Source: DASPJQ01 sp035299065 | GTDB lineage: Bacteria > Bacteroidota > Bacteroidia > Flavobacteriales_D > UBA2798 | Length of the DNA: 64,000 bases | NCBI GenBank assembly: GCA_035299065.1 | Contig: DATGXI010000047.1 | Coordinates: 22,889-86,888 of the forward strand | Reading direction: 5' to 3' | Shown: positions 44,186 through 52,222 of the stretch, in pieces | Layout of the letters: the number at the start of each line of letters is the position of its first letter | How positions within the stretch are numbered: the first letter of the stretch is position 1 | Program-made: the position numbers and the translations under genes | Notes under the pieces: generated by a model | What the model was told of the DNA's origin: nothing | Seen by the model: only the letters and a program-made list of their open reading frames with translations | Database searches by the model: none

Positions 44186-44695
44186 ATGCGGCTGATTAAT
44201 AAATTCAAATCAGACCTCGCCAAATTAAGCACCGGTGCTTTTCTTGCCCGGTATGTTTTACCTGTAGTATTGCTCATAATGCTTGGAACAGGTGTTAATT
44301 CATTAATTACGTATGACACTGTTGATGAAATGAAGTGTTATGAAGGAAAAATAAACTTTGTTTCATTTTCAACTTATACTATTGAAGTAAAACGCGGGAG
44401 AACCTGGGAAAATGAAAAACATTGTTCAGCAAAGGTTTCGTTGAACACGGGAAGTTATTTTAGCGTAACCGACCAGGAATGTCCCGATTGCTTTTATAAA
44501 ACAACTTTTTCGGAAGGCGATGAATGTGCTTTTTGCGAGGAAGAAGAAACGTCTGACATATTAAGAATAGAAAAAAACGGAGACCTGCTTTTGGATTGGC
44601 ATAAGGATGAAGAAAAAAGCGCATCAAAAGTTATATTTGTAATTATTGCAATAGTCTTCCTGACATACATTTATTTCAGGTTTAAATCTGCATAA
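44186..44695 (+). CDS. Membrane protein of unknown function
   Basis: 169 residues. Membrane helices at about residues 18-42 (FLARYVLPVVLLIMLGTGV) and near the C-terminus (VIFVIIAIVFLTYIYFRF), with a hydrophilic domain between. That domain has six or seven cysteines, among them CPDCFYK and CAFCEEEE, two CxxC pairs that could bind a metal or form disulfides. I recognise no family. It is 20 bp after the DUF1569 gene on the same strand and convergent with the SpoIIE gene. Confidence 0.6.
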   Translation: MRLINKFKSDLAKLSTGAFLARYVLPVVLLIMLGTGVNSLITYDTVDEMKCYEGKINFVSFSTYTIEVKRGRTWENEKHCSAKVSLNTGSYFSVTDQECPDCFYKTTFSEGDECAFCEEEETSDILRIEKNGDLLLDWHKDEEKSASKVIFVIIAIVFLTYIYFRFKSA

Positions 44696-44702
44696 ACCAG
44701 GA

Positions 44703-46937
44703 TTAAACCCTGACCCCAACCACGCACACATCATCCAACTGCTCAAGCTCACCTTTCCACGCATTAAAGGTATTTTCAAGGGTTGAAACAATTTCCTGAC
44801 AGGGTTTTTGCGAAGCCTGCTCCAGCAGCAACTTAAGGTTTGAGTACTTGAATTTTTTACCCTTTTCACCGCCAAACTGGTCGGCATACCCGTCACTAAA
44901 CACATAAATCACATCGCCTTTACTAAGCTGTACTGTATGTGTTTTAAACGCGTCAGCTATATTATCATCGCCTACCGATTGGTTGTTGGCTGCAATTTCA
45001 AGAATGGAACCGGTTGCTTTTTGGTATACCCACAATGGGTTATTGGCTCCGGCATAGCTGAGCTTTTGTGTAACGGTATTGTATACACAAAGCGCAATAT
45101 CCATACCATCACGAACGGTATATTCGGCATCTGATGCTTTTGAAAATGTGTCAACAACCAGTTCACGCGTTTTTGAAAGTATTTGTGCAGGATCGGTTAA
45201 CCCAAACTCCCTTACAGCACCATTGAGTGCATTGGAACAAACAATGCTAACCATGGCACCTGGAACACCATGGCCTGTACAGTCAGCAGCAGCAAAAAGA
45301 ATTAATTGCGAATTTTGAATTTCGGAATTCGCGGTTCGGGATTCGGAATTCGGAATTTGAGATTCGGAATTCAGAATTGTTTCCATCCAGTAGAAATCAC
45401 CTGCAATAATATCTTTTGGGCGATAGTAAATAAAACTATCAGGCAAATGTTTATGCCAGGTTTCTTCAGAAGGCAAAATGGCATCCTGCAAGTGTTTTGC
45501 GTAATTAATACTGTCTGTAATCTCTTTGTTTTTTTCGGTGAGCTGCTCTTTTTGATGAATTACTTTTTTGTTTTGTTCCTCAATTACCTGTTTTTGTTTT
45601 TGTGTTACCCGAAAACGGTTAAACATAAAAACCGCAAATACAAACACCAGGCTTAACCCACCAATTAAAAACCATGTGGTGATGCGCTGGCGTTTTATTT
45701 TCTCAGTTGATTTCACCCTTTCGGCCGCAGCTTTTGAACTGTCAGCCGCTACCTTTTTATTGTATTCAAAGGCCATGTCCTTACGCACAATTTCATTCTG
45801 AATTTCCATTTTATACATGCTGTCCTGCAAAAAAACATAGGACTCGTATTCGTAAAGTGCTTTAGCGGGATCATTCAGGGTTTTGTAAAGCCGCCACAAG
45901 GCTTCATGTCCGTTTTTTTCATTGTCCATGTCCCCTATTTCACGAAATGCGTTGATGGCTTCTTTCAACAATTTTTCGGCTTCCGTATATTTTTTTTCTT
46001 TGTATTTGACATCGGCCATGTTTTGCAACGACAGGGCAATGCCTTGCTGATCACCCACCTCCTGCATAAGGGCAAGGCATTTATTGTAATAGTCGTAAAC
46101 CACTTTTAACCGTTCACCGGGCTTTATGCCCATTTTTTTAAGGCCTGCTTCGTCAATATCCAGCACCAGGTTTCCAATATTGCCATAAGATATAGCTGTA
46201 CCGTGTTTGTCATTTGAATTTTTGCGTATTTCAAGGCAACGGGTATGCCACTTGAGCGATTCATGATAGTTACCAAGGGCATCATATACGTTAGCCAGGT
46301 TACCCATGGCTGCAGCTGCCACCGTTTTATTTTTAGCGCGGTTTGCAAACTCAATTGCTTTTTCATAATACGAAATGGTGCGTTTGAAATCAGCTTGATT
46401 GTCAGAAACGGTGGCCATGTTATCGTAAATCATGCCAATGTCATTATACGATTGGGCAATGCCTTCAATGTTTTTTATTTTTTCTTCAATGTGAAGTCCC
46501 CTAAAATAAAATTCAAGTGCCTCGGGAAAATTTCCCAGTCCTTCATACGCTGCACCCAGGTTGCTGATGGAGGCTGCCATTCCCTTTTGATCATTTTGGG
46601 CGGTGCGTATGGCAAGTGATTTTTCGTGGAATTGAATGGCTTTTTTGTAATTACCCAACATGTGATTGCAGGCACCAAGGGTATTGTAGGCGCGGCCTTC
46701 CATTATTTTGTTGTTTATTTTTTTTGCAAAACCAGCTTCAATCAGGGCATATTTTTTGGCCTGTTTTGCATCAATGTACACAAGAAGCCAGGCTGCATCA
46801 TGCAGGGCTTTTAAACGTACAGTATCGTGGTTTGATGTGTTGTTGTATATGGTAAGAAGCGAATCAGGGTTTTGTGCGTGCAGGTTGAGTGAACCGATTA
46901 AGCAACTAAAAATTAGTATGGATTTGAGGAGGTTCAC
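44703..46937 (-). CDS. TPR-containing SpoIIE-type PP2C phosphatase, membrane-anchored, with repeat-derived insert
   Basis: 744 residues. A signal peptide (MNLLKSILIFSCLIGSLNLH) and eight or so TPR units (residues about 30-370) lie on the periplasmic side. A membrane helix at about 424-445 leads into a coiled coil (to about 485) and a cytoplasmic PP2C domain. The PP2C motifs GDFYWME, AAADCTGHGVPGAM, DGMDIAL and FSDGYADQFGGEKGKKF are intact. Residues about 520-545 (rich in N, S, E, I) are encoded by a 75-bp GAATTC-rich repeat, and sit between two conserved strands where the paralogue at 3019-5037 has about 8 residues. A phosphatase function is likely; whether the insert affects it is unknown. 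Confidence 0.87.
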   Translation of the reverse strand: MNLLKSILIFSCLIGSLNLHAQNPDSLLTIYNNTSNHDTVRLKALHDAAWLLVYIDAKQAKKYALIEAGFAKKINNKIMEGRAYNTLGACNHMLGNYKKAIQFHEKSLAIRTAQNDQKGMAASISNLGAAYEGLGNFPEALEFYFRGLHIEEKIKNIEGIAQSYNDIGMIYDNMATVSDNQADFKRTISYYEKAIEFANRAKNKTVAAAAMGNLANVYDALGNYHESLKWHTRCLEIRKNSNDKHGTAISYGNIGNLVLDIDEAGLKKMGIKPGERLKVVYDYYNKCLALMQEVGDQQGIALSLQNMADVKYKEKKYTEAEKLLKEAINAFREIGDMDNEKNGHEALWRLYKTLNDPAKALYEYESYVFLQDSMYKMEIQNEIVRKDMAFEYNKKVAADSSKAAAERVKSTEKIKRQRITTWFLIGGLSLVFVFAVFMFNRFRVTQKQKQVIEEQNKKVIHQKEQLTEKNKEITDSINYAKHLQDAILPSEETWHKHLPDSFIYYRPKDIIAGDFYWMETILNSESQIPNSESRTANSEIQNSQLILFAAADCTGHGVPGAMVSIVCSNALNGAVREFGLTDPAQILSKTRELVVDTFSKASDAEYTVRDGMDIALCVYNTVTQKLSYAGANNPLWVYQKATGSILEIAANNQSVGDDNIADAFKTHTVQLSKGDVIYVFSDGYADQFGGEKGKKFKYSNLKLLLEQASQKPCQEIVSTLENTFNAWKGELEQLDDVCVVGVRV
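45304..45378 (-). repeat. GAATTC-rich repeat embedded in the phosphatase gene
   Basis: 75 bp, exactly 25 codons, made of AATTC/GGAATT units. The start AATTGCGAATTTTGAATT matches the intergenic repeat at about 47153 (AATTGCGAATTCTGAATT) with one change. The reading frame stays open across it. Confidence 0.75.
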
Positions 46938-47057
46938 TTTACTAATGTAAGAAAAAATTTGGGTTTGGGATTTTGGGTTTGGGAACCATAAAATACAGTT
47001 GTACTAAAATAAGCTGGAATGTATTATACAGAAATGCTTGTTTTTAACCGGTTAACC

Positions 47058-47202
47058 CTGCCAGGGATAGAGCCAAATAGCCCGGACTACTAAACACCTT
47101 ATTCAAATAAAATTAATGGAGGACTATAGGCGATAGCCCGGACCTGAGCAATTGCGAATTCTGAATTCCGAATTTTCCAATCATTTGCGAAAGGGGGCAG
47201 CC
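47058..47202 (-). repeat. Modular structured repeat, copy 2 (R2)
   Basis: On the minus strand it begins GGCTGCC, TTTCGCAAA, a GAATTC-rich stretch, AATTGCTCAGG and TCCGGGCTATCG. It ends AGTCCGGGCTATTTGG and ATCCCTGGCAG, as in R1 (5633-5799). The centre (about 35 bp) differs from R1 and lacks the long palindrome. It lies upstream of the SpoIIE gene. Confidence 0.75.
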
Positions 47203-47515
47203 AACATTAGTTGAAAGTAGTTAGCTGTGAGCTGTACGCGGGTTTGAGCGCGACCAGGTTTTTGTAATATGGGAGCGGGCTTAACAACTCAATCTTTTCA
47301 CACGCTTTTAATACGCTTCATGAATCACACCCACTCTCACACCTATTGATAATTGTACATTTATAATTCTTGTTTTAGATCCCTGGTACCTCGGGATAAT
47401 TCGACCAGCGTGTTTCAGTTCGCCTTGCGGGCTCCTGAAACCCGGGTCTCATTAAAACAGACAGGCCGTCCTGCTCTCGCAAAACGGCCTGCTGACCCAA
47501 GTTAAACCTTCCCGA
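47203..47515. other. Gap with GC-rich hairpins
   Basis: No gene. A candidate further relative of the modular repeat starts near 47379 (AGATCCCTGGTACC), with an ATCCC/GGGAT stem around GGTACC. A GTTTCAG/CTGAAAC pair lies near 47412-47438. The terminator below closes the stretch. Upstream (46938-47057) are GGGTTTGGGA-type runs before the SpoIIE gene. Confidence 0.5.
47454..47491 (-). terminator. Terminator of the DUF3108 gene
   Basis: CAGGCCGT (47462-47469) pairs with ACGGCCTG (47484-47491) and is followed on the minus strand by CTGTTTT. It lies 24 bp past the stop at 47516. Confidence 0.6.
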
Positions 47516-48364
47516 TTATTTTGAAACTTTGGCTACGGGATTCGCCAGACCTTTATATTCAACAACCTCAGCTTTAATGGAACCTACCCATATTTTAGCT
47601 TTGGCAAGAATTGGAATGTGATTTTTGTCATCGGTAATCCACACGCTAAGGTCCTCGTTGTTTTTAAATATACGGCCTGTTGCCACAACGGGCACAAAGC
47701 GCATACAACGGTATTTACCCTGGCGAAGTGAAATTTTTTCCTTACCCATGAACTTTATTTTTAAAGGGAACAATTCACCATCACACACGGTGTTTACGGT
47801 AAAAATATCACCCACTTTTGCATTGTCAAAATTCAACGTACGTGCATAAAAAAACGATGAAAGCATGTCCTGCACTGCGGCCGGAGCGTCCATGGTCTTA
47901 CCATCACCCAAATCAACTTTGTTTTTATTTTGTATGAACGTATAGTCCTGCTTAATTTCAAAACCACCTTCGTTTACACGCCTTACAAATAACCATGGCA
48001 TTACGGCCTGTTCATCTATATACGACTCATAACGATCACGCACTTTAAAAAACCAGTCAAATGCACCCAGTGATTTTCCTGTTCCCTCAACGTGTATTAA
48101 TTTACGGCCCTGCACTTTTTTCTCACAGGCTTTCACTTTTAACACGGCTTCGCCCGCATCAATTATACCATAGTGTACACGGTAACGTAACTCCTCACCA
48201 ATTTTAAAGGCTTCGTTTTTTACGGTACGAAATTGCGCATTGTCACCACCACCGGCATATGAAATTGCGCCTGATTCAAGTACATTTATTTTTTCTTTGT
48301 TAAACGAAGGGAGGATGGCAACCGTGCCTATCAACAATCCCCATTTAAAATAACTTGTCTTCAT
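47516..48364 (-). CDS. DUF3108 domain secreted protein
   Basis: 282 residues with a signal-like N-terminus (FKWGLLIGTVAILPSF). The DUF3108 signatures are AFKIGEELRYRVHYGIIDAG (about residues 50-69), a GKSLGAFDWFFKVRDRYESY segment and LSVWITDDKNHIPILAKAKI near the end. Family members are periplasmic beta-barrel-like proteins of unknown function, related to lipoprotein-type carriers. It is conserved in Bacteroidota. A stand-alone gene with a long non-coding gap on both sides. Confidence 0.85.
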   Translation of the reverse strand: MKTSYFKWGLLIGTVAILPSFNKEKINVLESGAISYAGGGDNAQFRTVKNEAFKIGEELRYRVHYGIIDAGEAVLKVKACEKKVQGRKLIHVEGTGKSLGAFDWFFKVRDRYESYIDEQAVMPWLFVRRVNEGGFEIKQDYTFIQNKNKVDLGDGKTMDAPAAVQDMLSSFFYARTLNFDNAKVGDIFTVNTVCDGELFPLKIKFMGKEKISLRQGKYRCMRFVPVVATGRIFKNNEDLSVWITDDKNHIPILAKAKIWVGSIKAEVVEYKGLANPVAKVSK

Positions 48365-48587
48365 TTTCTTTTTAGTTTACTTAGGTGATTAGGGTAATTC
48401 AAAGTACGTGCCAAAATCCCATTTTTTATTCAATTTACTGATTATCAAAACATAAATCAAGGCCGTTTGCCTATATAAACGCAGGTTTACAGGTTTTAGG
48501 GGGCCTGATTGCGTTAAAAAAATGCAATTCATACGGAATTTAGCCGTTTACTGCCCACAGGTATACGTTGATTAAAATAAGCCCTGC

Positions 48588-48630
48588 CACATATTACACG
48601 AATTACACGAATTAAATTAGCCAGAGATAA
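48588..48630. repeat. Short dispersed repeat (CACATATTACACGAATTACACG)
   Basis: Matches the pattern at 8525-8550, and its reverse complement (AATTCGTGTAATTCGTG) recurs at about 56929-56945. It is followed by CCAGAGATAA, also seen at 32198. The rest of the 48365-48761 gap shows no gene. Confidence 0.55.
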
Positions 48631-48743
48631 CAAAGATCATCAACAATTATTTTAGTTAACGCACTTAACCATAAAGTACAGCCACCAATGACACGAAATA
48701 ACACTCATCTAAATGCGGTTGGCACTCATGCGAAGCGGGAACC

Positions 48744-48751
48744 AAAGGAGG
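48744..48751 (+). promoter_or_regulatory. Unusually strong Shine-Dalgarno sequence
   Basis: AAAGGAGG, perfectly complementary to the 16S 3' end, lies 10 nt before TTG 48762. Such sites are rare in Bacteroidota; it decides the TTG start here. Confidence 0.6.
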
Positions 48752-48761
48752 TCTACTAAAA

Positions 48762-50447
48762 TTGAATAATAAAATAAACATATACGACCAATCAAATAAA
48801 CTGCGTTTTGCTGTTATGGTTAACGGCAATGTATTGCAAAAGTGGCAGGCCGCATGTATTGAAGAATTGATGAAACTGGATTTTGTTGAACCTGTTTTAC
48901 TTATTGAACAAAAAACGGAAGTTGTAAAAAAATCATTTTTCAAAAAAACTATTTCTTATCCCTGGTCTATTTTGCTTTACAGAACCTATAAGCGTGTACA
49001 TGCATTGCATTGGCAGGCCGCACAACCATTGCCTGTACAACTCTCAACTGTGCAAAAGCTTGAATGCAGCGTTATCAAAAAAGGAAAGTACAGCGAGTAT
49101 TTTTCGGTGGCGGATATTGAAAAAATAAACGCATTTAAACTGGACTTTATCATTCGTTTTGGGTTTAACATTATAAGGGGTGAAATTTTACAAACTGCCC
49201 GTTACGGTGTTTGGTCATACCACCATGGCGATGAAGAAAAATACCGGGGTGGACCACCTGCCTTTTGGGAAGTGCATAAAAATGAAAACGTATGCGGGGC
49301 TATTTTACAAAGGCTTACTGATAAATTAGACGGGGGAATTGTGTTAAAGAAAGGATACTTTGGTGTTACCAACCACTCGTACAACACAACACTTGCCAAC
49401 ATTTATAATTTATCGGCACCCTGGATAAAACAGGTGTGCATTGATTTGCAAAATGGTGTTGCCTTATATGTGAATAACCCACCTTCAACCACCAATGCAA
49501 AGGTATACACCTACCCGCGTAACATTACCATGATTGGATTTGGCTTACGCAAGATTGGACGTAAAATCAGTTTTCATTTCACTGATTTGTTCAGACCTGA
49601 ATCCTGGTCGGTTGGTTTAATTCAAAACGAAACTGGATTTGAATCAGGAAAAAAATTAAGCAGGCAGGTTAAATGGTTTCATCACCCTTCAAAAAAATCA
49701 TATTATGCTGACGGATTTGTAACGTTGTTTGAGCAGTATAATTACCTTTTTGTAGAAGAATACGACTATTCAACCGGAAAAGGAAAAATAACTTCGGTTG
49801 AACTGGAGAGTGAAAAAAAACAAACACTCATAGAAGAAAAACACCACCTGTCGTACCCGTTTTCATTTAAATATGCCAACAAAATTTATATTTTACCCGA
49901 AGCTGCCGAATCGGGAGCCATAACACTATACGAGGTTAAACCACTTTCAAATAGTGTAGAATACAAATATGTTTTACTTGATAATGTAAAAGCCTATGAC
50001 CCCACTTTATTTAAGTATAATGGTAAATGGTGGTTGTTTGTGACGCAAAAAGAAACCGATTCCAATACCTGTTTACACATATACCATTCCAACAATTTAT
50101 TTGGTCCGTACCAGCCACATTTCAATAATCCTGTAAAAACCGATATTGGCTCAGCACGCCCCGCAGGAAATATTTATTGCGTAAATGGCATTTATTACCG
50201 CCCATCGCAAAATTGTTCGCGCACATATGGAGGCTCAGTCGTAATCAATAAAATAAATTTGCTTGACGAATATTCCTTCAACGAGGAGCGATATGACGAG
50301 ATTATGCCGAACCAGGTACATGAAAAAGCCACAGGTATTCATACCCTTAACACCCAAAGCAAACTGGTGGCTTTTGACCTTAAACGCCCCTGGTTTAACT
50401 GGGCCAATTTCAGGAATAAATTAGCCCGCAAATTCAGGTTAAAATAA
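48762..50447 (+). CDS. Formyltransferase-like / beta-propeller fusion protein (GINT1-type C-terminal domain)
   Basis: 561 residues. The N-terminal part (about 20-210) is a formyltransferase-like fold: FIIRFGFNIIRGEILQ, GVWSYHHGDEEKYRGGPPAF and LTDKLDGGIVLKKG. The catalytic N-x-H of Met-tRNA formyltransferase reads S-x-H, so the activity may differ. The C-terminal part (about 270-540) is a five-bladed-propeller-like domain as in the glucosamine inositolphosphorylceramide transferase N-terminal family. Its blades include WFHHPSKKSYYADGFVTLFE, SYPFSFKYANKIYILPEAAE and KWWLFVTQKETDSNTCLHIY. A role in modifying a surface amino-sugar is plausible, but no substrate is known. The start is TTG 48762, supported by the AAAGGAGG at 48744. 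Confidence 0.75.
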   Translation: MNNKINIYDQSNKLRFAVMVNGNVLQKWQAACIEELMKLDFVEPVLLIEQKTEVVKKSFFKKTISYPWSILLYRTYKRVHALHWQAAQPLPVQLSTVQKLECSVIKKGKYSEYFSVADIEKINAFKLDFIIRFGFNIIRGEILQTARYGVWSYHHGDEEKYRGGPPAFWEVHKNENVCGAILQRLTDKLDGGIVLKKGYFGVTNHSYNTTLANIYNLSAPWIKQVCIDLQNGVALYVNNPPSTTNAKVYTYPRNITMIGFGLRKIGRKISFHFTDLFRPESWSVGLIQNETGFESGKKLSRQVKWFHHPSKKSYYADGFVTLFEQYNYLFVEEYDYSTGKGKITSVELESEKKQTLIEEKHHLSYPFSFKYANKIYILPEAAESGAITLYEVKPLSNSVEYKYVLLDNVKAYDPTLFKYNGKWWLFVTQKETDSNTCLHIYHSNNLFGPYQPHFNNPVKTDIGSARPAGNIYCVNGIYYRPSQNCSRTYGGSVVINKINLLDEYSFNEERYDEIMPNQVHEKATGIHTLNTQSKLVAFDLKRPWFNWANFRNKLARKFRLK

Positions 50448-50680
50448 GTTTTCATGAGCCAACCCGGCACAATTTCAATCCAATAATGATTTACAAGTAC
50501 CTGTAAATCTGCGCATAACAAACAGGCGAACGGGTTTATTCAGTGACTATAAACAGGCGGGCGGGCTCAATTAATTACTACATTAGCGACTCAGCTAAAT
50601 ATATAAAACAGGCATGTTTTTTTAAGCACAAATGCTACATGCATATTTTATAATGCAGCTAAAAAACAAATTGTTTACAT

Positions 50681-52222
50681 ATGAAAGCAGCTATAGATTC
50701 ATTGAATGAAAAGATAAACCAGGCACATGCCGGTGGTGGACAAAAACGCATTGACTCGCAACATGCAAAAGGAAAATTAACCGCGCGGGAACGTATAAAA
50801 TTATTGATTGATGAAGGAACCTTTGAAGAAATTGGCATGCTGGTAACGCACCGCAGCAACGATTTTGGATTGGAAAATGAAAAATATTATTCAGATGGTG
50901 TTGTAACAGGATACGGAAACGTGAATGGAAGGCTCACCTATGTTTTTGCGCAGGACTTTACGGTGTTTGGTGGATCGCTTGCCGAAGCACATGCACAAAA
51001 AATTTGCCGCATCATGGACCTTGCCATGAAAAATGGAGCTCCGCTAATTGGCCTGAATGATTCGGGTGGTGCGCGCATACAGGAAGGCGTTGTATCACTT
51101 GGAGGTTATGCCGATATTTTTTACAGAAATACCCTTGCTTCAGGCGTAATTCCGCAGTTAAGTGCCATAATGGGGCCTTGTGCCGGTGGTGCCGTTTACA
51201 GCCCTGCCCTAACCGATTTTATATTAATGGTTGAAGGCAAATCATACATGTTTGTGACCGGTCCAAACGTGGTTAAAACCGTTACCCATGAAGATGTAAG
51301 TTCTGAGGATTTAGGAGGTGCAAGTGCACATTCAACAAAAAGCGGTGTTACGCAATTCACCTGCGGAAACGATGCTGAATGTATTTTAAAGATCAAAGAA
51401 TTATTGGGTTATATGCCGCAAAACTGTGAAGAAATTCCGGCCAATTTACCCTATACCCCGGGCAATGAAATACGCAAAGAATTAAATACCATTATTCCTG
51501 AAAATTCAAACCAGCCGTATGATATACGTGATGTAATTGCCCATACCATTGACGAGGGCAGTTTTTGTGAAGTGCATAAAGATTTTGCAGAGAATTTAGT
51601 GGTTGGTTTTGCGCGTTTGGCCGGACGCAGCATTGGCATTGTGGCCAATCAACCAGCTTATTTAGCAGGTGTATTAGACATTAAATCATCAACGAAAGGC
51701 GCAAGGTTTGTGCGTTTCTGCAACTCGTTCAATATTCCGTTGCTGGTTTTTGTTGACGTACCTGGCTTTTTACCCGGTACCGACCAGGAATGGCACGGCA
51801 TTATTTCAAACGGTGCAAAATTATTGTATGCATTTTGCGAAGCAACCGTACCACGCGTAACAGTTATTACACGCAAAGCTTATGGCGGAGCGTATGACGT
51901 GATGAACAGCAAGCATATTGGAGCAGATATGAATTACGCCTGGCCAACAGCTGAAATTGCCGTTATGGGCGCAAAAGGTGCAGCCGAAATTATTTTCAAA
52001 AAAGAAATATCGGAGGCGAAAGACCAAAATGCTAAGTGGCTTGAAAAGGAAAATGAGTACAAGGAAATGTTCTCGAATCCTTACCGTGCTGCTGAGCGTG
52101 GATTTGTGGATGAAGTAATTCAACCTGAACAAACCCGCGAAAAACTGATACGCGCATTTGCCATGCTTGAAAACAAAGTTGATAAAATGCCGCGTAAAAA
52201 ACACGGCAATATTCCGCTGTAA
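50681..52222 (+). CDS. pccB: Acyl-CoA carboxylase carboxyltransferase beta subunit (propionyl/methylmalonyl-CoA type)
   Basis: 513 residues, the usual length. The crotonase-fold carboxyltransferase has DSQHAKGKLTARERIKLLID at the start, LIGLNDSGGARIQEGV and GPCAGGAVYSPALTDFILMV in the N-terminal half. VDVPGFLPGTDQEWHGII and KAYGGAYDVMNSKHIGADMN are in the C-terminal half. It transfers CO2 from biotin to propionyl-CoA (or another acyl-CoA) in the cytoplasm. The biotin-carrying alpha subunit is not next to it. Its stop overlaps the next ATG (TAATG), coupling it to the kinase genes; the ATG at 50681 has no Shine-Dalgarno sequence. Confidence 0.92.
   Translation: MKAAIDSLNEKINQAHAGGGQKRIDSQHAKGKLTARERIKLLIDEGTFEEIGMLVTHRSNDFGLENEKYYSDGVVTGYGNVNGRLTYVFAQDFTVFGGSLAEAHAQKICRIMDLAMKNGAPLIGLNDSGGARIQEGVVSLGGYADIFYRNTLASGVIPQLSAIMGPCAGGAVYSPALTDFILMVEGKSYMFVTGPNVVKTVTHEDVSSEDLGGASAHSTKSGVTQFTCGNDAECILKIKELLGYMPQNCEEIPANLPYTPGNEIRKELNTIIPENSNQPYDIRDVIAHTIDEGSFCEVHKDFAENLVVGFARLAGRSIGIVANQPAYLAGVLDIKSSTKGARFVRFCNSFNIPLLVFVDVPGFLPGTDQEWHGIISNGAKLLYAFCEATVPRVTVITRKAYGGAYDVMNSKHIGADMNYAWPTAEIAVMGAKGAAEIIFKKEISEAKDQNAKWLEKENEYKEMFSNPYRAAERGFVDEVIQPEQTREKLIRAFAMLENKVDKMPRKKHGNIPL

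Noticed and set aside
47379..47460. GC-rich hairpins resembling a tRNA or rRNA piece
   Set aside because: There is no T-loop, acceptor stem or CCA end, and the paired parts do not form a cloverleaf. A repeat or terminator explains it better.
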